A stretch of 64,000 bases of DNA from Haliscomenobacter sp. (GTDB taxonomy: Bacteria > Bacteroidota > Bacteroidia > Chitinophagales > Saprospiraceae): the NCBI RefSeq assembly GCF_016718685.1, contig NZ_JADKCX010000010.1, positions 15,954 through 79,953 of the forward strand, in the 5' to 3' direction. This document shows, piece after piece, positions 1-8,616 of the stretch. The translations under genes and the position numbers were made by a program. The notes beneath the pieces are model-generated. The model made no database searches and was not told where the DNA came from. It worked only from the letters and a program-made list of their open reading frames with translations. Numbering within the stretch: position 1 is the first letter of the stretch; each line of letters starts with the position of its first letter.

Positions 1-15
1 CGTAGCAGGATAAAA

Positions 16-60
16 TTTCACCACCTAAGAAAACTAAGACACTAAAGAAACACCTTAGTT
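16..60. repeat. partial copy of a CACCACCT-type intergenic repeat
   Basis: This stretch resembles the reverse complement of the repeat at 41410-41449: both contain TTTCACCACCT followed by an AAACTAAG-like block and end in ACACCTTAGTT. It is cut by the window edge or diverged. I infer a dispersed non-coding repeat; two imperfect copies are weak evidence. Confidence 0.35.
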
Positions 61-282
61 AGGCAGCCAAATGAATCGAAAATTTCCCACCCCCTTGCAT
101 CAAAAATAAAATCCCCATAATTTTGTCCCCACTCACCAAAAGGTAATTCAATGTAGGAGAACATTTCTTTCAAAAAGCGATCTGGCGAACCCGCAAAGCT
201 GCGCCATCATTATTCACTTTTTGAGCCTGAGCCAGTTTTTGCTTTTGCCAAAAAACTGCAGATAGCTCATAAGAAAGAAATC

Positions 283-1871
283 ATGTTGATTCTGCAAAAT
301 CTCTCCTACATCCATCCCAATAAGGATGTATTGTTCGATAAACTCAATGTGACCATCAATCGGCAGCACAAAATCGCGCTGATTGGCAACAACGGCATTG
401 GGAAATCCACCCTGCTCAAAATCATGGCCGGAGCCTTGGTGCCAGCCACTGGAGTAGTAAAAACCGAACATCCGCCTTATTACATCCCGCAGCTTTTTGG
501 CCAATTCAACGACTATACTGTTGCGCAGGCTCTGCGCATTGAGGACAAATTGAATGCCCTGAAGGCCATCGAGAACGGCGAGGTCAGCGAAGCCAATCTC
601 AATGCCCTAGACGACGACTGGACGATCGAAGAGCGCTGCCAGGAAGCCTTGACCCATTGGAAATTGGAAGGCCTGGATTTGACCCAAAGCATGGGCAATT
701 TGAGCGGTGGGCAAAAAACCAAAGTTTTTCTCGCGGGCATAGCCATCCATCAACCCGAGATCATTTTGATGGATGAACCCAGCAACCACCTGGATACCCA
801 GGGGCGGCGGATTTTGTACGACTTTATCCAAAGCACCAACAGCACCTTGGTGGTGGTCAGCCACGATCGTAAGTTGCTGAACCTGCTGGACACGGTATAC
901 GAATTGAGCAAACGGGGCATCACGGTTTACGGTGGCAATTACGATTTTTACGCCGAGCAAAAAAGGATCGAAAGCGCTGCCCTTGACCAGGACATCCAAA
1001 GCAAGGAAAAAGCCCTGCGCAAAGCCAAAGAAGTAGCCCGGGAAACCCTGGAACGCCAACAAAAACTGGACGCCCGGGGCCGGAAAAAGCAGGAAAAGGC
1101 GGGAGTGCCCACCATCATGATGAAAACCATGAAAAACAATGCCGAAAAAGTACCGCCCGCGTCAAAGACATCCATGCTGAAAAAACGGGGGGCATCGCCC
1201 AGGAACTGACCGAGTTGCGCAAAGCCTTGCCGGATATCGACAAAATGAAGTTTGGTTTTGACGCTTCGGCCTTGCACCGAGGGAAAATCCTGATCAACGC
1301 CCAAAACATCAACTTTGGCTATGGCCAAACCATGCTTTGGGCAGAACCCTTAAACGTCCTCCTGACCAGTGGGGAACGAGTTGCCATTCGGGGGCTCAAC
1401 GGCTCGGGCAAAACCACTTTGATCAAAATCATTTTGGGTGAACTGGAGCCACTGGTCGGCAGCATTCAACGAGCGGCCACCAAAGCGGTGTACATCGACC
1501 AGGATTATTCCCTGATTGACAATCGACTCAGCGTGTATGAACAAGCCCAAAAATTCAACACCAGCGCCTTGCAGGAGCATGACATCAAAATTCGCCTGAG
1601 CCGCTTTTTGTTTGGCAAAGACGATTGGGACAAATCCGGGTCGGCCTTGAGTGGCGGCGAAAAAATGCGCCTGATGCTTTGTTGCCTCACCATCGGCAAC
1701 CAGGCGCCCGACCTCATCATCCTCGACGAACCAACCAACAACCTGGACATCCAGAACATCGAAATCCTCACCGCCGCCATCAACGACTACCAGGGAACCT
1801 TGTTGGTCATCTCTCACGATGCGTATTTTTTGGAGCAGGTGGGGGTGGTGCAGGGGATTGATTTGGGGTGA
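283..1871 (+). pseudogene. ABC-F family ATPase, interrupted by one frameshift
   Basis: Soluble ABC-F protein with two ATP-binding domains and no membrane part; the family acts on the ribosome (translation factors or antibiotic-resistance proteins). The first half (283-1209) has Walker A GNNGIGKST at residues 35-43, signature LSGGQ at 140-144 and Walker B ILMDEPSNHLD near 161-171. The second half (in frame from about 1150 to 1871) has GLNGSGKTT, LSGGEKMRL and LIILDEPTNNLD. The frames join at the A-run 1145-1149: adding one A gives a continuous protein of about 529 residues, the usual length, so the break is probably a sequencing error. Without it the two halves would be separate proteins of 308 and 218 residues. 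Which ABC-F subgroup it belongs to cannot be told from motifs alone. Confidence 0.85.
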
Positions 1872-1951
1872 TGTTGTAGCCGGAGTAGCCAAAAAATTGC
1901 ATATGAAAAATTAAAAATCAGAGTAGCCGTTTAGCCTGGGCGGATGATTTT

Positions 1952-2036
1952 TATTTTCCGCAGATCGCGCGGATTTCCGCTGATAATATCTCTATTCTGA
2001 AAATCTGCGAAAATCTGCGCGATCTGCAGGAGAAAA
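1952..2036. repeat. long imperfect inverted repeat (CGCAGAT type)
   Basis: The left arm (about 1952-1982) contains CCGCAGATCGCGCGGATTT and the right arm (about 2005-2036) contains AATCTGCGCGATCTGCAG; they pair over nearly 30 bases around a 22-base loop. It lies between the ABC-F gene and the ArsR operon, so it could end transcription of the former, but no T-tract follows. It resembles the dispersed CGCAGAT palindromes seen between genes in many Bacteroidota (from memory, not searched). Confidence 0.55.
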
Positions 2037-2079
2037 TGAAAAGTGCTAAATACAAATCAGGAAAAAAGTACAAGAAAAA

Positions 2080-2127
2080 TTGCGTAGTTAAATAGCTACA
2101 TTTATATTTGTAGCCAAATGACTACGC
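2080..2127 (+). promoter_or_regulatory. promoter and overlapping operator of the ArsR operon
   Basis: An 18-base inverted repeat, left arm 2082-2099 and right arm 2110-2127 (GCGTAGT...GCTAC against GTAGC...ACTACGC), matches at about 14 of 18 positions. Between and within it lie a TTG at 2080-2082 and TATATTTG at 2103-2110, which fits the Bacteroidota -7 consensus TAnnTTTG with a 20-base spacer. The right arm ends one base before the ArsR start codon. The arrangement suggests that the regulator binds and shuts its own promoter. Confidence 0.6.
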
Positions 2128-2128
2128 A

Positions 2129-2452
2129 ATGAATTTAAGACGTGACGTATTTCAAGCCATCGCCGACCCGACCAGAAGGGCGATCCTGCTGTTGGTCGCC
2201 TCACAAACCATGACCGCAGGTGCGATAGCCTCAAACTTTGACACCGCCAGACCCACCGTTTCTAAACACTTGCACATCCTCACCGAGTGTGAATTGCTGA
2301 AACAAGAGCAAAACGGCAGGGAAATTCACTACCACATCAATGCAAAAAAAATGAAGGAAGTAGCCGACTTTATTGAACCCTTCCGCGAAATGTGGGATGA
2401 TCGCTTCAATAAACTGGAAGCCATTATGAAAAACTACAAACCCAAAGACTAA
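2129..2452 (+). CDS. ArsR-family winged-helix repressor
   Basis: A 107-residue DNA-binding protein. The N-terminal helix FQAIADPTRRAILLLV is the usual start of the ArsR fold, and the recognition region ARPTVSKHLHILTECELL (about residues 40-57) is a classical winged helix-turn-helix. There is no cysteine pair of the metal-sensing type, so a metal ligand is unlikely. It is the first gene of an operon with an AHSA1/SRPBCC protein, a DoxX protein and a YdeI protein; ArsR-SRPBCC pairs are a common stress-response module. It probably represses its own operon through the palindrome at 2082-2127. Confidence 0.9.
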   Translation: MNLRRDVFQAIADPTRRAILLLVASQTMTAGAIASNFDTARPTVSKHLHILTECELLKQEQNGREIHYHINAKKMKEVADFIEPFREMWDDRFNKLEAIMKNYKPKD

Positions 2453-2453
2453 G

Positions 2454-2917
2454 ATGGAACGAAAAACCAAAATCAACGCCGAGGACGGCAAGCAGGAAAT
2501 CCTGATCACTAGGGAATTTGAACTGCCCCTGGAATTGCTGTTCAAAGCCTATGTCGAGCCGGATATAGTGGAGCAATGGATGGGCACAAAAGTGCTCAAA
2601 CTCGAAAACAAAAGCACGGCAGTTACCAATTTGAAACCACCGATCCCAAGGGAAACAAACACGGGTTCAATGGGGTCATCCACGAGTTTGTGCCAAACCA
2701 GAAAATCACCCGGACCTTTGAAATGGAAAACACCCCTTTTGCCGTCCAACTGGAGTTCCTGGCCTTTGAAGAGCTGACTGCCGACAGCAGCAAACTCAGC
2801 ATGCAAATCATTTATAAATCCGTCGCACTCCGTGACCAAATGCTGCAACTGCCCTTTGCGCAAGGCATCAACATGGCCCACAACCGCTTGCAAGACATCT
2901 TCAATAAACTAAAATAA
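2454..2917 (+). pseudogene. AHSA1/SRPBCC domain protein, one frameshift
   Basis: Begins one base after the ArsR stop codon. The first frame gives the start of an AHSA1-type fold (ITREFELPLELLFKAYVEP, WMG), and from about 2614 another frame continues it (FETTDPKGNKHGFNGVIHEF, then KITRTFEMENTP and a C-terminal helix). Adding one A to the A-run 2610-2613 restores a single protein of about 154 residues, normal for the family. AHSA1 domains bind hydrophobic ligands or Hsp90; the ligand here is unknown. A sequencing indel is the likeliest cause of the break. Confidence 0.85.
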
Positions 2918-2923
2918 ACAACC

Positions 2924-3307
2924 ATGACCAAGAGAAATAAAATCATTTATTGGGTTGCTACCATCTGGCTGGCATTGGGCATGCTCTCTACGGGCATCGT
3001 ACAGTTGCTCCAGGTGAAAGAGGAAGTAGCGCTGTTTACCCGTTTGGGCTATCCTGCCTATTTGTTAAGCATCCTGGCTATTTGGAAATTTTTGGGCGTC
3101 GTGGCCGTACTGATTCCTAAATTTCCTTTGCTCAAGGAATGGGCTTATGCGGGTTTCTTTTTTGTTATGTCGGGCGCGGTGTTTTCTCACCTGGCCGTGG
3201 GCGATGGCGCTGCTGAATATTTTGGCCCAGTATTGTTGCTTGTCCTGACGGGGCTATCCTGGTACTTCCGGCCTGCAAGCAGGAAGTTTGTTTCTGTAAA
3301 TCTATAA
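2924..3307 (+). CDS. DoxX-like membrane protein
   Basis: A 127-residue protein with four hydrophobic helices (about residues 8-28, 45-65, 73-92 and 98-116), the layout of the DoxX-like family. The motif WKFLGVVAVLIPKFP in the second helix region and the short basic C-terminus are typical. It follows the AHSA1 gene by six bases. DoxX-like proteins are often linked to redox or thiol stress; the sequence does not show the reaction. Confidence 0.85.
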   Translation: MTKRNKIIYWVATIWLALGMLSTGIVQLLQVKEEVALFTRLGYPAYLLSILAIWKFLGVVAVLIPKFPLLKEWAYAGFFFVMSGAVFSHLAVGDGAAEYFGPVLLLVLTGLSWYFRPASRKFVSVNL

Positions 3308-3316
3308 ATCAAAAGT

Positions 3317-3895
3317 ATGAATCCTAAGGTCGATTTTTACTTCAACAAAGGCAACAAGTGGCAGGCAGAAATTGAGCAATTGAGAACAATTGTGCTTGAC
3401 TGCATGCTCAGCGAAGAATTGAAATGGGGCGTTCCTTGCTACACCTTTCAAAAAAGCAACATCGTTTTAATCCATGTGTTTAAAGAATACTGTGCGTTTT
3501 TGTTTTTTAAAGGGGCCTTGTTGCATGATGCCGGGGGTATTCTGGTCCAACAAACGGAAAATGTACAGGCGGCACGTCAAATTCGCTTCACCAGTGTTCA
3601 GCAGATTGTGGACATGGAAGCCATTTTAAAAGCCTATATTTATGAAGCGATTGAAGTGGAAAAAGCGGGATTAAAAGTGGAGTTAAAAAAGACCACCGAA
3701 TTCGCCATGCCCGAAGAATTTCAACACAAATTGACAGGAAACCCTGCCCTAAAAACCGCATTTGAAGCCTTGACTCCCGGACGGCAAAGGGCATACTTGT
3801 TGCATTTTTCTGCACCCAAACAAGCCAAGACCCGGGAAGCGAGAATTGAAAAATGTATGGCACAAATGCTCGATGGAAAGGGACTAGACGACTGA
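3317..3895 (+). CDS. YdeI/OmpD-associated family protein with DUF1801-like N-terminus
   Basis: A 192-residue soluble protein. Residues 1-110 look like DUF1801 (VDFYFNKGNKWQAEIEQLR, ELKWGVPCYTF, and FFKGALLHDAG, the conserved gas-loop region). Residues 120-192 look like the YdeI/OmdA C-terminus, with ALTPGRQRAYLLHFSAPKQA followed by TREARIEKCMAQML. It starts nine bases after the DoxX stop and is the last gene of the ArsR operon. Proteins of this type are annotated as bacteriocin-protection or OmpD-associated; the biochemical role is not established. Confidence 0.85.
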   Translation: MNPKVDFYFNKGNKWQAEIEQLRTIVLDCMLSEELKWGVPCYTFQKSNIVLIHVFKEYCAFLFFKGALLHDAGGILVQQTENVQAARQIRFTSVQQIVDMEAILKAYIYEAIEVEKAGLKVELKKTTEFAMPEEFQHKLTGNPALKTAFEALTPGRQRAYLLHFSAPKQAKTREARIEKCMAQMLDGKGLDD

Positions 3896-3912
3896 ATGAA
3901 ATAGCCTAGGCC

Positions 3913-4065
3913 ATGAAAATACATTCCCCATTGTCATTTTTTCTACTGCTTACCAGTGTTTGCAGCGCCCAACCATTCGAAATTACCACCCTAAAACCCG
4001 ACTTTAAAACAAGCGATCTGGTGGTTCCGATGATGGAAAAATTTCTTAACAAAGAAAACAGATAA
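3913..4065 (+). CDS. 50-residue ORF with a signal peptide, possibly a gene remnant
   Basis: Translation gives a good export signal, MKIHSPLSFFLLLTSVCSAQ, then only about 30 residues before the stop. The signal cleavage region SVCSAQ is typical of Bacteroidota. A secreted protein this short is unusual, so it may be the 5' remnant of a longer gene replaced by the gene at 4074. No family is recognised. Confidence 0.4.
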   Translation: MKIHSPLSFFLLLTSVCSAQPFEITTLKPDFKTSDLVVPMMEKFLNKENR

Positions 4066-4073
4066 CAAGGGTA

Positions 4074-4655
4074 ATGGGCAAAGAAATTCTATCCAACATA
4101 ATTGGCCGACTAAAACAGGACGACAGTTTCCCAAGCTGGTGGAAAAGTGAAGCGCTTGAAATCCCCTACTTTGGCAATGACAAATTGACCATTACATTGA
4201 TACATTTTGAACCAGAAAAGGACAAAACATTCCTTGACGAAGCTGAGCAAGCCTTGATGAATTTTATAAAATTAAATATCGATGACCGAAACTCAATTTC
4301 GGAACTTGCTTATAAAACTTGCCTGGATTTTTTTGCAGCAACTGGCTTTGATGAAGAAACGGTCAAAATGTTTCAAGAAGTTGAAAGCCCACAGCCTTGG
4401 CATTTAAAGACGATTGAACTAGGCAAACTACTCAAGTTGCAAAACATAAATGACGTTTGGGGATTTATTCATCCGACAGAAATTTATGTTGCAAGAAGAC
4501 CTTATAAAGATCAAGACATGTATGTTCAAGTTGCTTGTGAATGTGATTGGGAAGAAGAACACGGGCTTCAACTTGTATTCAGACAAGGAAAAAAACTTAC
4601 CAGAATAAGCGACCAAGACGGCCATCTAACGGAAGCCGATGCCTACGATTGTTGA
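4074..4655 (+). CDS. DUF6985-like protein
   Basis: A 193-residue soluble acidic protein. The C-terminal block VQVACECDWEEEHGLQLVF followed by RQGKKLTRISDQDGHLT is what I recognise from DUF6985-type proteins, in which this motif is conserved (from memory, not searched). There is no signal peptide or membrane segment. It is alone on its strand after the short secreted ORF and overlaps the convergent gene at 4643 by 13 bases. Function is unknown; some relatives occur near toxin systems, but no toxin is visible here. Confidence 0.65.
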   Translation: MGKEILSNIIGRLKQDDSFPSWWKSEALEIPYFGNDKLTITLIHFEPEKDKTFLDEAEQALMNFIKLNIDDRNSISELAYKTCLDFFAATGFDEETVKMFQEVESPQPWHLKTIELGKLLKLQNINDVWGFIHPTEIYVARRPYKDQDMYVQVACECDWEEEHGLQLVFRQGKKLTRISDQDGHLTEADAYDC

Positions 4656-6181
4656 CTGATGGTCTTGTCATCAGTAGGAAGATTGGGTTTGCGGTCTGGC
4701 GTTATTTTTCGCTTAGCTGGCTGATCCGTTCGGGGAGCAGGAACGGGTTCGGGAACAACGACGGGAGCTTTCGGTGGTGCCCAATCGGAGATACGATCCC
4801 GTTTGACGGTGGTTTCGCGTTGTATTTCCGTTTTAGCCACTTCACGCGAGCGCAGAATTTGTGGGTATTTTTGGCTGTTCCTGTCCAAAAACTCTTCTGG
4901 ACTAAGCACTTTTTGAGGGTTTTTGAGGTTGAAGTCCCGTCTTCCCTGCTCAAAACGACCAAACTCCCTCAGGCGTTCGGATAACTCTTTTTGAGGCGTA
5001 ATAAAATCATTGGAAATTACGCTGCGGTTGCGCTCGCGCCAGTCTCTAACGCCCATTGAAATGGTGGCACCAGAGCTACGGTAGCCGTAATAGTGCTGGA
5101 CAAAATGGGTAGAGAGGCGGTTGTACCGGTCATGGTGGTAGGGGCGATCGAAATACCAGTTCATGAAATGGTAGGAAGGCAAATAGATGATCACTACGCC
5201 ACGAGCACGGAAATAAGCGCCCCAATCCCACCACCAGGGGTAGGGATGCCAGCGAGGGTAAGGCTCCCACCAGGGAAAACCATACCAGTACGGATAGGGA
5301 TCGTAATCATGGTGCACTACCTGCCGATCCGGGCGCTTGTTGGCATTGTCTTTATCGTAATACACATCATCAAAAACATACACATCGTCGCCATTGGTTT
5401 CCGCTTCTTCGACCGCATATCCATTTTCGGTGGCATATTCCCGGGCGGCAGCTTGCAATTCCAGCTTGGCCTCCGGGTCATTTTCGATGTTGGTTTTCCA
5501 GTTCTGCAATTCCTCCGCATGAGCACGCGCAGTGACAAGGTTGAGCGAGTCCATTTTTTCGATCACCCAGGCCGGGTTTTCACGATAAACATCACCAACC
5601 ATGATCGTGAAGCGCAGGTCTTCGTTCAATAAATCGATGACCTCCGGCAACGCCAACAGGTGGGTAAAAGCCTGCTGTGCGGGAATGGGGTACCCCGCAA
5701 TGAGTCGCTCAAAAGCCCGCTGGGTCGTTTGGCTAAGGTCCTTGATTTGGGTCAAGGTTGGCATTTGCCGACTTACGACCCCAAAAGCCTCTTCCACTTT
5801 ATCTGCGGGCATTACTTGCAGTAGTCTGCGGATCGCTGCGGGGTCGTTTTTTTGCAAAACGAGTGATTCCACCAGCCCCGGATAACGGTTCACATCGTAA
5901 AAGACGGCCTGGGTCGTGCGGGGAAAATCCTCGATGAGCGTACGGAAAGCTGCGCTGGTTTTTTCGCGCATGTTCTGCATCTTGATCAATATTTCCGGAC
6001 TTTTCGTAGCCTGAAGGATGGCCAGCCGCGTTTCAGCAGGGTACAACACCAGCGCTTCGACAGATTTTTTATTCTCCTCTGCCAAATCGCCCAGCAGGGA
6101 TAAGTCAGTTTGTGCAATACCCGCCTGAACGAATACCCACAAAACCATCCCCAATACTGGCAAATAGCGCCTATTTTTCAT
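4643..6181 (-). CDS. secreted protein of unknown function with an aromatic-rich segment
   Basis: A 512-residue protein with a signal peptide (VLGMVLWVFVQAGIAQ). Residues 25-230 are a helical, DUF3300-like region in which short blocks recur (ALVLYPAETRLAIL; similar LxxYP, FPRTTQAVF and YPIPAQQAF stretches). Around residues 295-330 there is an extreme run of Trp, Tyr and Pro (YWYGFPWWEPYPRWHPYPWW). The C-terminus is basic and rich in Arg and Pro, with PVPAPRTDQPAKRK. No catalytic motif is visible. It is a single gene on the minus strand. DUF3300-like is my best guess for the N-terminal part; the whole protein is not recognised. Confidence 0.8.
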   Translation of the reverse strand: MKNRRYLPVLGMVLWVFVQAGIAQTDLSLLGDLAEENKKSVEALVLYPAETRLAILQATKSPEILIKMQNMREKTSAAFRTLIEDFPRTTQAVFYDVNRYPGLVESLVLQKNDPAAIRRLLQVMPADKVEEAFGVVSRQMPTLTQIKDLSQTTQRAFERLIAGYPIPAQQAFTHLLALPEVIDLLNEDLRFTIMVGDVYRENPAWVIEKMDSLNLVTARAHAEELQNWKTNIENDPEAKLELQAAAREYATENGYAVEEAETNGDDVYVFDDVYYDKDNANKRPDRQVVHHDYDPYPYWYGFPWWEPYPRWHPYPWWWDWGAYFRARGVVIIYLPSYHFMNWYFDRPYHHDRYNRLSTHFVQHYYGYRSSGATISMGVRDWRERNRSVISNDFITPQKELSERLREFGRFEQGRRDFNLKNPQKVLSPEEFLDRNSQKYPQILRSREVAKTEIQRETTVKRDRISDWAPPKAPVVVPEPVPAPRTDQPAKRKITPDRKPNLPTDDKTISQQS

Positions 6182-6286
6182 TTCATTTGATTTAAGGATG
6201 AAACAGAAATGTTACACTGCCATTGATAAACGGGTGGAAGAAGATTAGTCGTCGACCAAATGGGCTGCTAAAAACAGCTTACTGGG

Positions 6287-6961
6287 TCAAATTCCTGTTG
6301 TCGATTTACGCTGCAGCAGTAGCGTTTTGCTCATTTCCATTTGTTGTATGACCACAAAGATGCTGATGATGGCCGCAAAATAGCACCAGACTGAAATGAC
6401 ATAATTGGGGTAAAGTATTTCGGCAATAAAAAAGGATGCCATCATGGGTAAACCTACGATCCACATTTTTGGGACAGTAGAAATAAAAGTTGGCAGGATG
6501 GTGAGTATCCCATAAATGCTCCAGGTAAATAGGATAAATGGCACTGGAAAATGGAGCTTATATTTGATGTGGTGATCCATTAATTGTGCCTCAAATGCAT
6601 TGGTCAGCAAATAATACAAGGTATGAAGTGCAAAGACCAAGCCCAATCCAGCTAAAAAAAGCAAAATTTTTTTGCGCTGTGGATTGTTTTCAAGCCTCAA
6701 AACCGCCATGGGCATCCATAAAGGCCAAAGTACCTCAGCAAAAAACAAGAACACAAAAGCAGCAGGTCGAAGCCAGGTGCTAAAAGACTCCTGAGTTAGT
6801 GACAACCAAACAAATCCTTCTGTAAATTGCTGGATGGCAAAAACAGCAGGAATTGCGGCAAACATCCTTTGTTTAGGTTCTGTCACCTTACGCGCAGCCA
6901 GGATGCCAGCCCCTGAAAGGATGACACCCGCACCAAAACTTGCAACTGTTGAAAAGCACAT
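6287..6961 (-). CDS. DUF6629 family membrane protein
   Basis: A 224-residue integral membrane protein with about seven helices. The N-terminus MCFSTVASFGAG and the following helix AARKVTEPKQR, with IQQFTEGFVWLSL, match the DUF6629 pattern (MCFSxxASF). The C-terminal helix ends in VVIQQMEMSKTLLLQ. It is a single gene with no operon partner in sight; the role is unknown. Confidence 0.8.
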   Translation of the reverse strand: MCFSTVASFGAGVILSGAGILAARKVTEPKQRMFAAIPAVFAIQQFTEGFVWLSLTQESFSTWLRPAAFVFLFFAEVLWPLWMPMAVLRLENNPQRKKILLFLAGLGLVFALHTLYYLLTNAFEAQLMDHHIKYKLHFPVPFILFTWSIYGILTILPTFISTVPKMWIVGLPMMASFFIAEILYPNYVISVWCYFAAIISIFVVIQQMEMSKTLLLQRKSTTGI

Positions 6962-6987
6962 CGTTTGAGTTTTTCAATTGTGGGTCA

Positions 6988-7479
6988 CTAAATCAAAAAA
7001 AGCTGCTGCATCCATTTTAAGTCGGGCACTTCGGTTTTAGAATTGTACTTCCTATTTCCGAACCGCCGAGCGACAAAAAAGTCCAGCACCCATTCCTTCA
7101 TTTGGTTTTCGGTCATTTGGTCAGCGCTTTCCAACGCCCCTGATTTTAGGGGCATGATGTTGCTCTTCTACAAGGTTTTGGAGGCCATATTTAGCCTTGG
7201 AGGGCCAAAAATGACCAAATCATCAGTAGCAGGTTCGAGGAGGCTTAAAATGGTATGGAAATAGTCCTCTTCTTGGTGGTGACGACGCTCTTCCATCCTT
7301 TTTTGATTTTCTCCTGCTCTATTGCTCCAATGTGCTTTGCTAAGGGTTCCCCCTCCTAGTCCTCCTTCCTCGATTTCTGAGGAGATGTGTTGAATTTCAA
7401 CCGCGGCGTTCTCCTCCGTGGGAAGATTGATGATCCACGCATTGCGCAAGTCAAGCCATATTCCGGTTTGTTTTTTCAT
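6988..7479 (-). pseudogene. small soluble conserved protein, two indels
   Basis: As read, the frame ends after 103 residues at 7168. After DDLVIFGP another frame continues with SKAKYGLQNLVEEQHHAPKI, and a further change near 7131 returns to the first frame with ESADQMTENQMKEWVLDFF, ending at 6988. Correcting a missing base in the G-run 7202-7204 and an extra base at 7131-7132 gives about 163 residues. This agrees with a Bacteroidota family whose members begin with a GIWIDxxKA-like strand and contain LVIFGP and a MTxxQ C-terminus. No function is known to me. Confidence 0.65.
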
Positions 7480-7621
7480 GACCTGATGTTTAAAAGAAAT
7501 GTTTACCCCAATTTCAAGCCATTACCAGCAGTTGATACTGATGAAAATCACTTAAATATCTGATTTAGATTATCTTGTATGAATAATCGCCATCGTTGTT
7601 GATTAATTTTCCGTAACCTAA

Positions 7622-8599
7622 TTATTGTTTTTTTCGCTTCTCCATGCGTTTAAAATACCCCCTGAACAAAAAATTGTGTTTCAGTGCTTCCATGTTCAAC
7701 TTCAAGGCATTGGTGCTCTCTTCTACGTTGCTGAGGGTATGGCGTAAGCTCTCCGTGATGGTCGTATCCTTTAGTAGTGCGCCGATGGTTCCTTCGCGTT
7801 GGTTGAGGTCTTTATCCACGGAGGAGATCACCTGATCCAGGTTTTGGACCAAGCGTGCCGCGTTTTCCTCTACCGTTTGAATGTTGTATAACGTTTGTTT
7901 GATCTGTCCAGCCATACTGGTATCGGTGAACAAGGTAGCGAGGGTGCCTTCACTTTGGGTCGCTTTGGCAAAGGTGCGGGTAACTTCTGACATCAAAGTA
8001 GAAGTTTGTTCCGTGGTCTCATGCAGGTGGATCAGAGAAGCCTTTAAATTGGTGCTCAAGCTGAGGTCATCCAGTAGGCGAGTCAGTTGTGCACTGGTGC
8101 TGATGTGGCGCACGGTGAGCCGCAAATCTTCGGCAATGACGGCAATGTTATCATTGGTTCTGGACAAGGTTTGCAACATCGCGTCGGTGCTGACTTCTTC
8201 TTTGGAAGGCAACAAATCCCCGGCTTTTGCCACGGGTGCTTGGCCCTTTCCTGGGAACAGGTTGACTACGCGGTTGCCGATCAAACCATCGGTACCCAGA
8301 CTCGCTACGGCATTGCGCCGGATGATGTCACGCATTTTGGTTTGGATGTTCATGGTCACCTCGATGCTCGTATCGTTCAGGAAAACAACACTTTCCACCG
8401 CGCCGATTTCAATGCCTGAATACCGCACGTTGTTGCCCGACATCAGACCATTGACCGCTCTGAAGCGGGTTTTTAGTTCAAAACTATCGGTAAACATGCC
8501 CCGGTTTTTGCCAATAAAATAGAGTGTCAGGATGAGGAGGAAAAGCCCGCACAGCACAAAAATGCCCAGTCTTACCGATTCAGCGTTTTGATTTTTCAT
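7622..8599 (-). CDS. MlaD/MCE family lipid-transport protein
   Basis: A 325-residue periplasmic substrate-binding part of an Mla-type ABC lipid transporter. One N-terminal anchor helix (about residues 10-28, LGIFVLCGLFLLILTLYFIG) is followed by the MCE domain at about 37-120, with FRAVNGLMSGNNVRYSGIEIG and LGTDGLIGNRVVNLFPG. The rest is long amphipathic helix rich in Ser and Thr, as in MCE proteins that form a tunnel or hexamer. It lies 17 bases after the ATPase gene, in the order permease-ATPase-MCE. It should carry phospholipids between inner and outer membranes. Confidence 0.92.
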   Translation of the reverse strand: MKNQNAESVRLGIFVLCGLFLLILTLYFIGKNRGMFTDSFELKTRFRAVNGLMSGNNVRYSGIEIGAVESVVFLNDTSIEVTMNIQTKMRDIIRRNAVASLGTDGLIGNRVVNLFPGKGQAPVAKAGDLLPSKEEVSTDAMLQTLSRTNDNIAVIAEDLRLTVRHISTSAQLTRLLDDLSLSTNLKASLIHLHETTEQTSTLMSEVTRTFAKATQSEGTLATLFTDTSMAGQIKQTLYNIQTVEENAARLVQNLDQVISSVDKDLNQREGTIGALLKDTTITESLRHTLSNVEESTNALKLNMEALKHNFLFRGYFKRMEKRKKQ

Positions 8600-8616
8600 G
8601 GTATGTAGTTAGAAGT

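Noticed and set aside
1145..1149. Programmed ribosomal frameshift in the ABC-F gene
   Set aside because: The run is short, has no slippery heptamer of the known kind with a downstream structure, and the same type of break occurs in many unrelated genes here.
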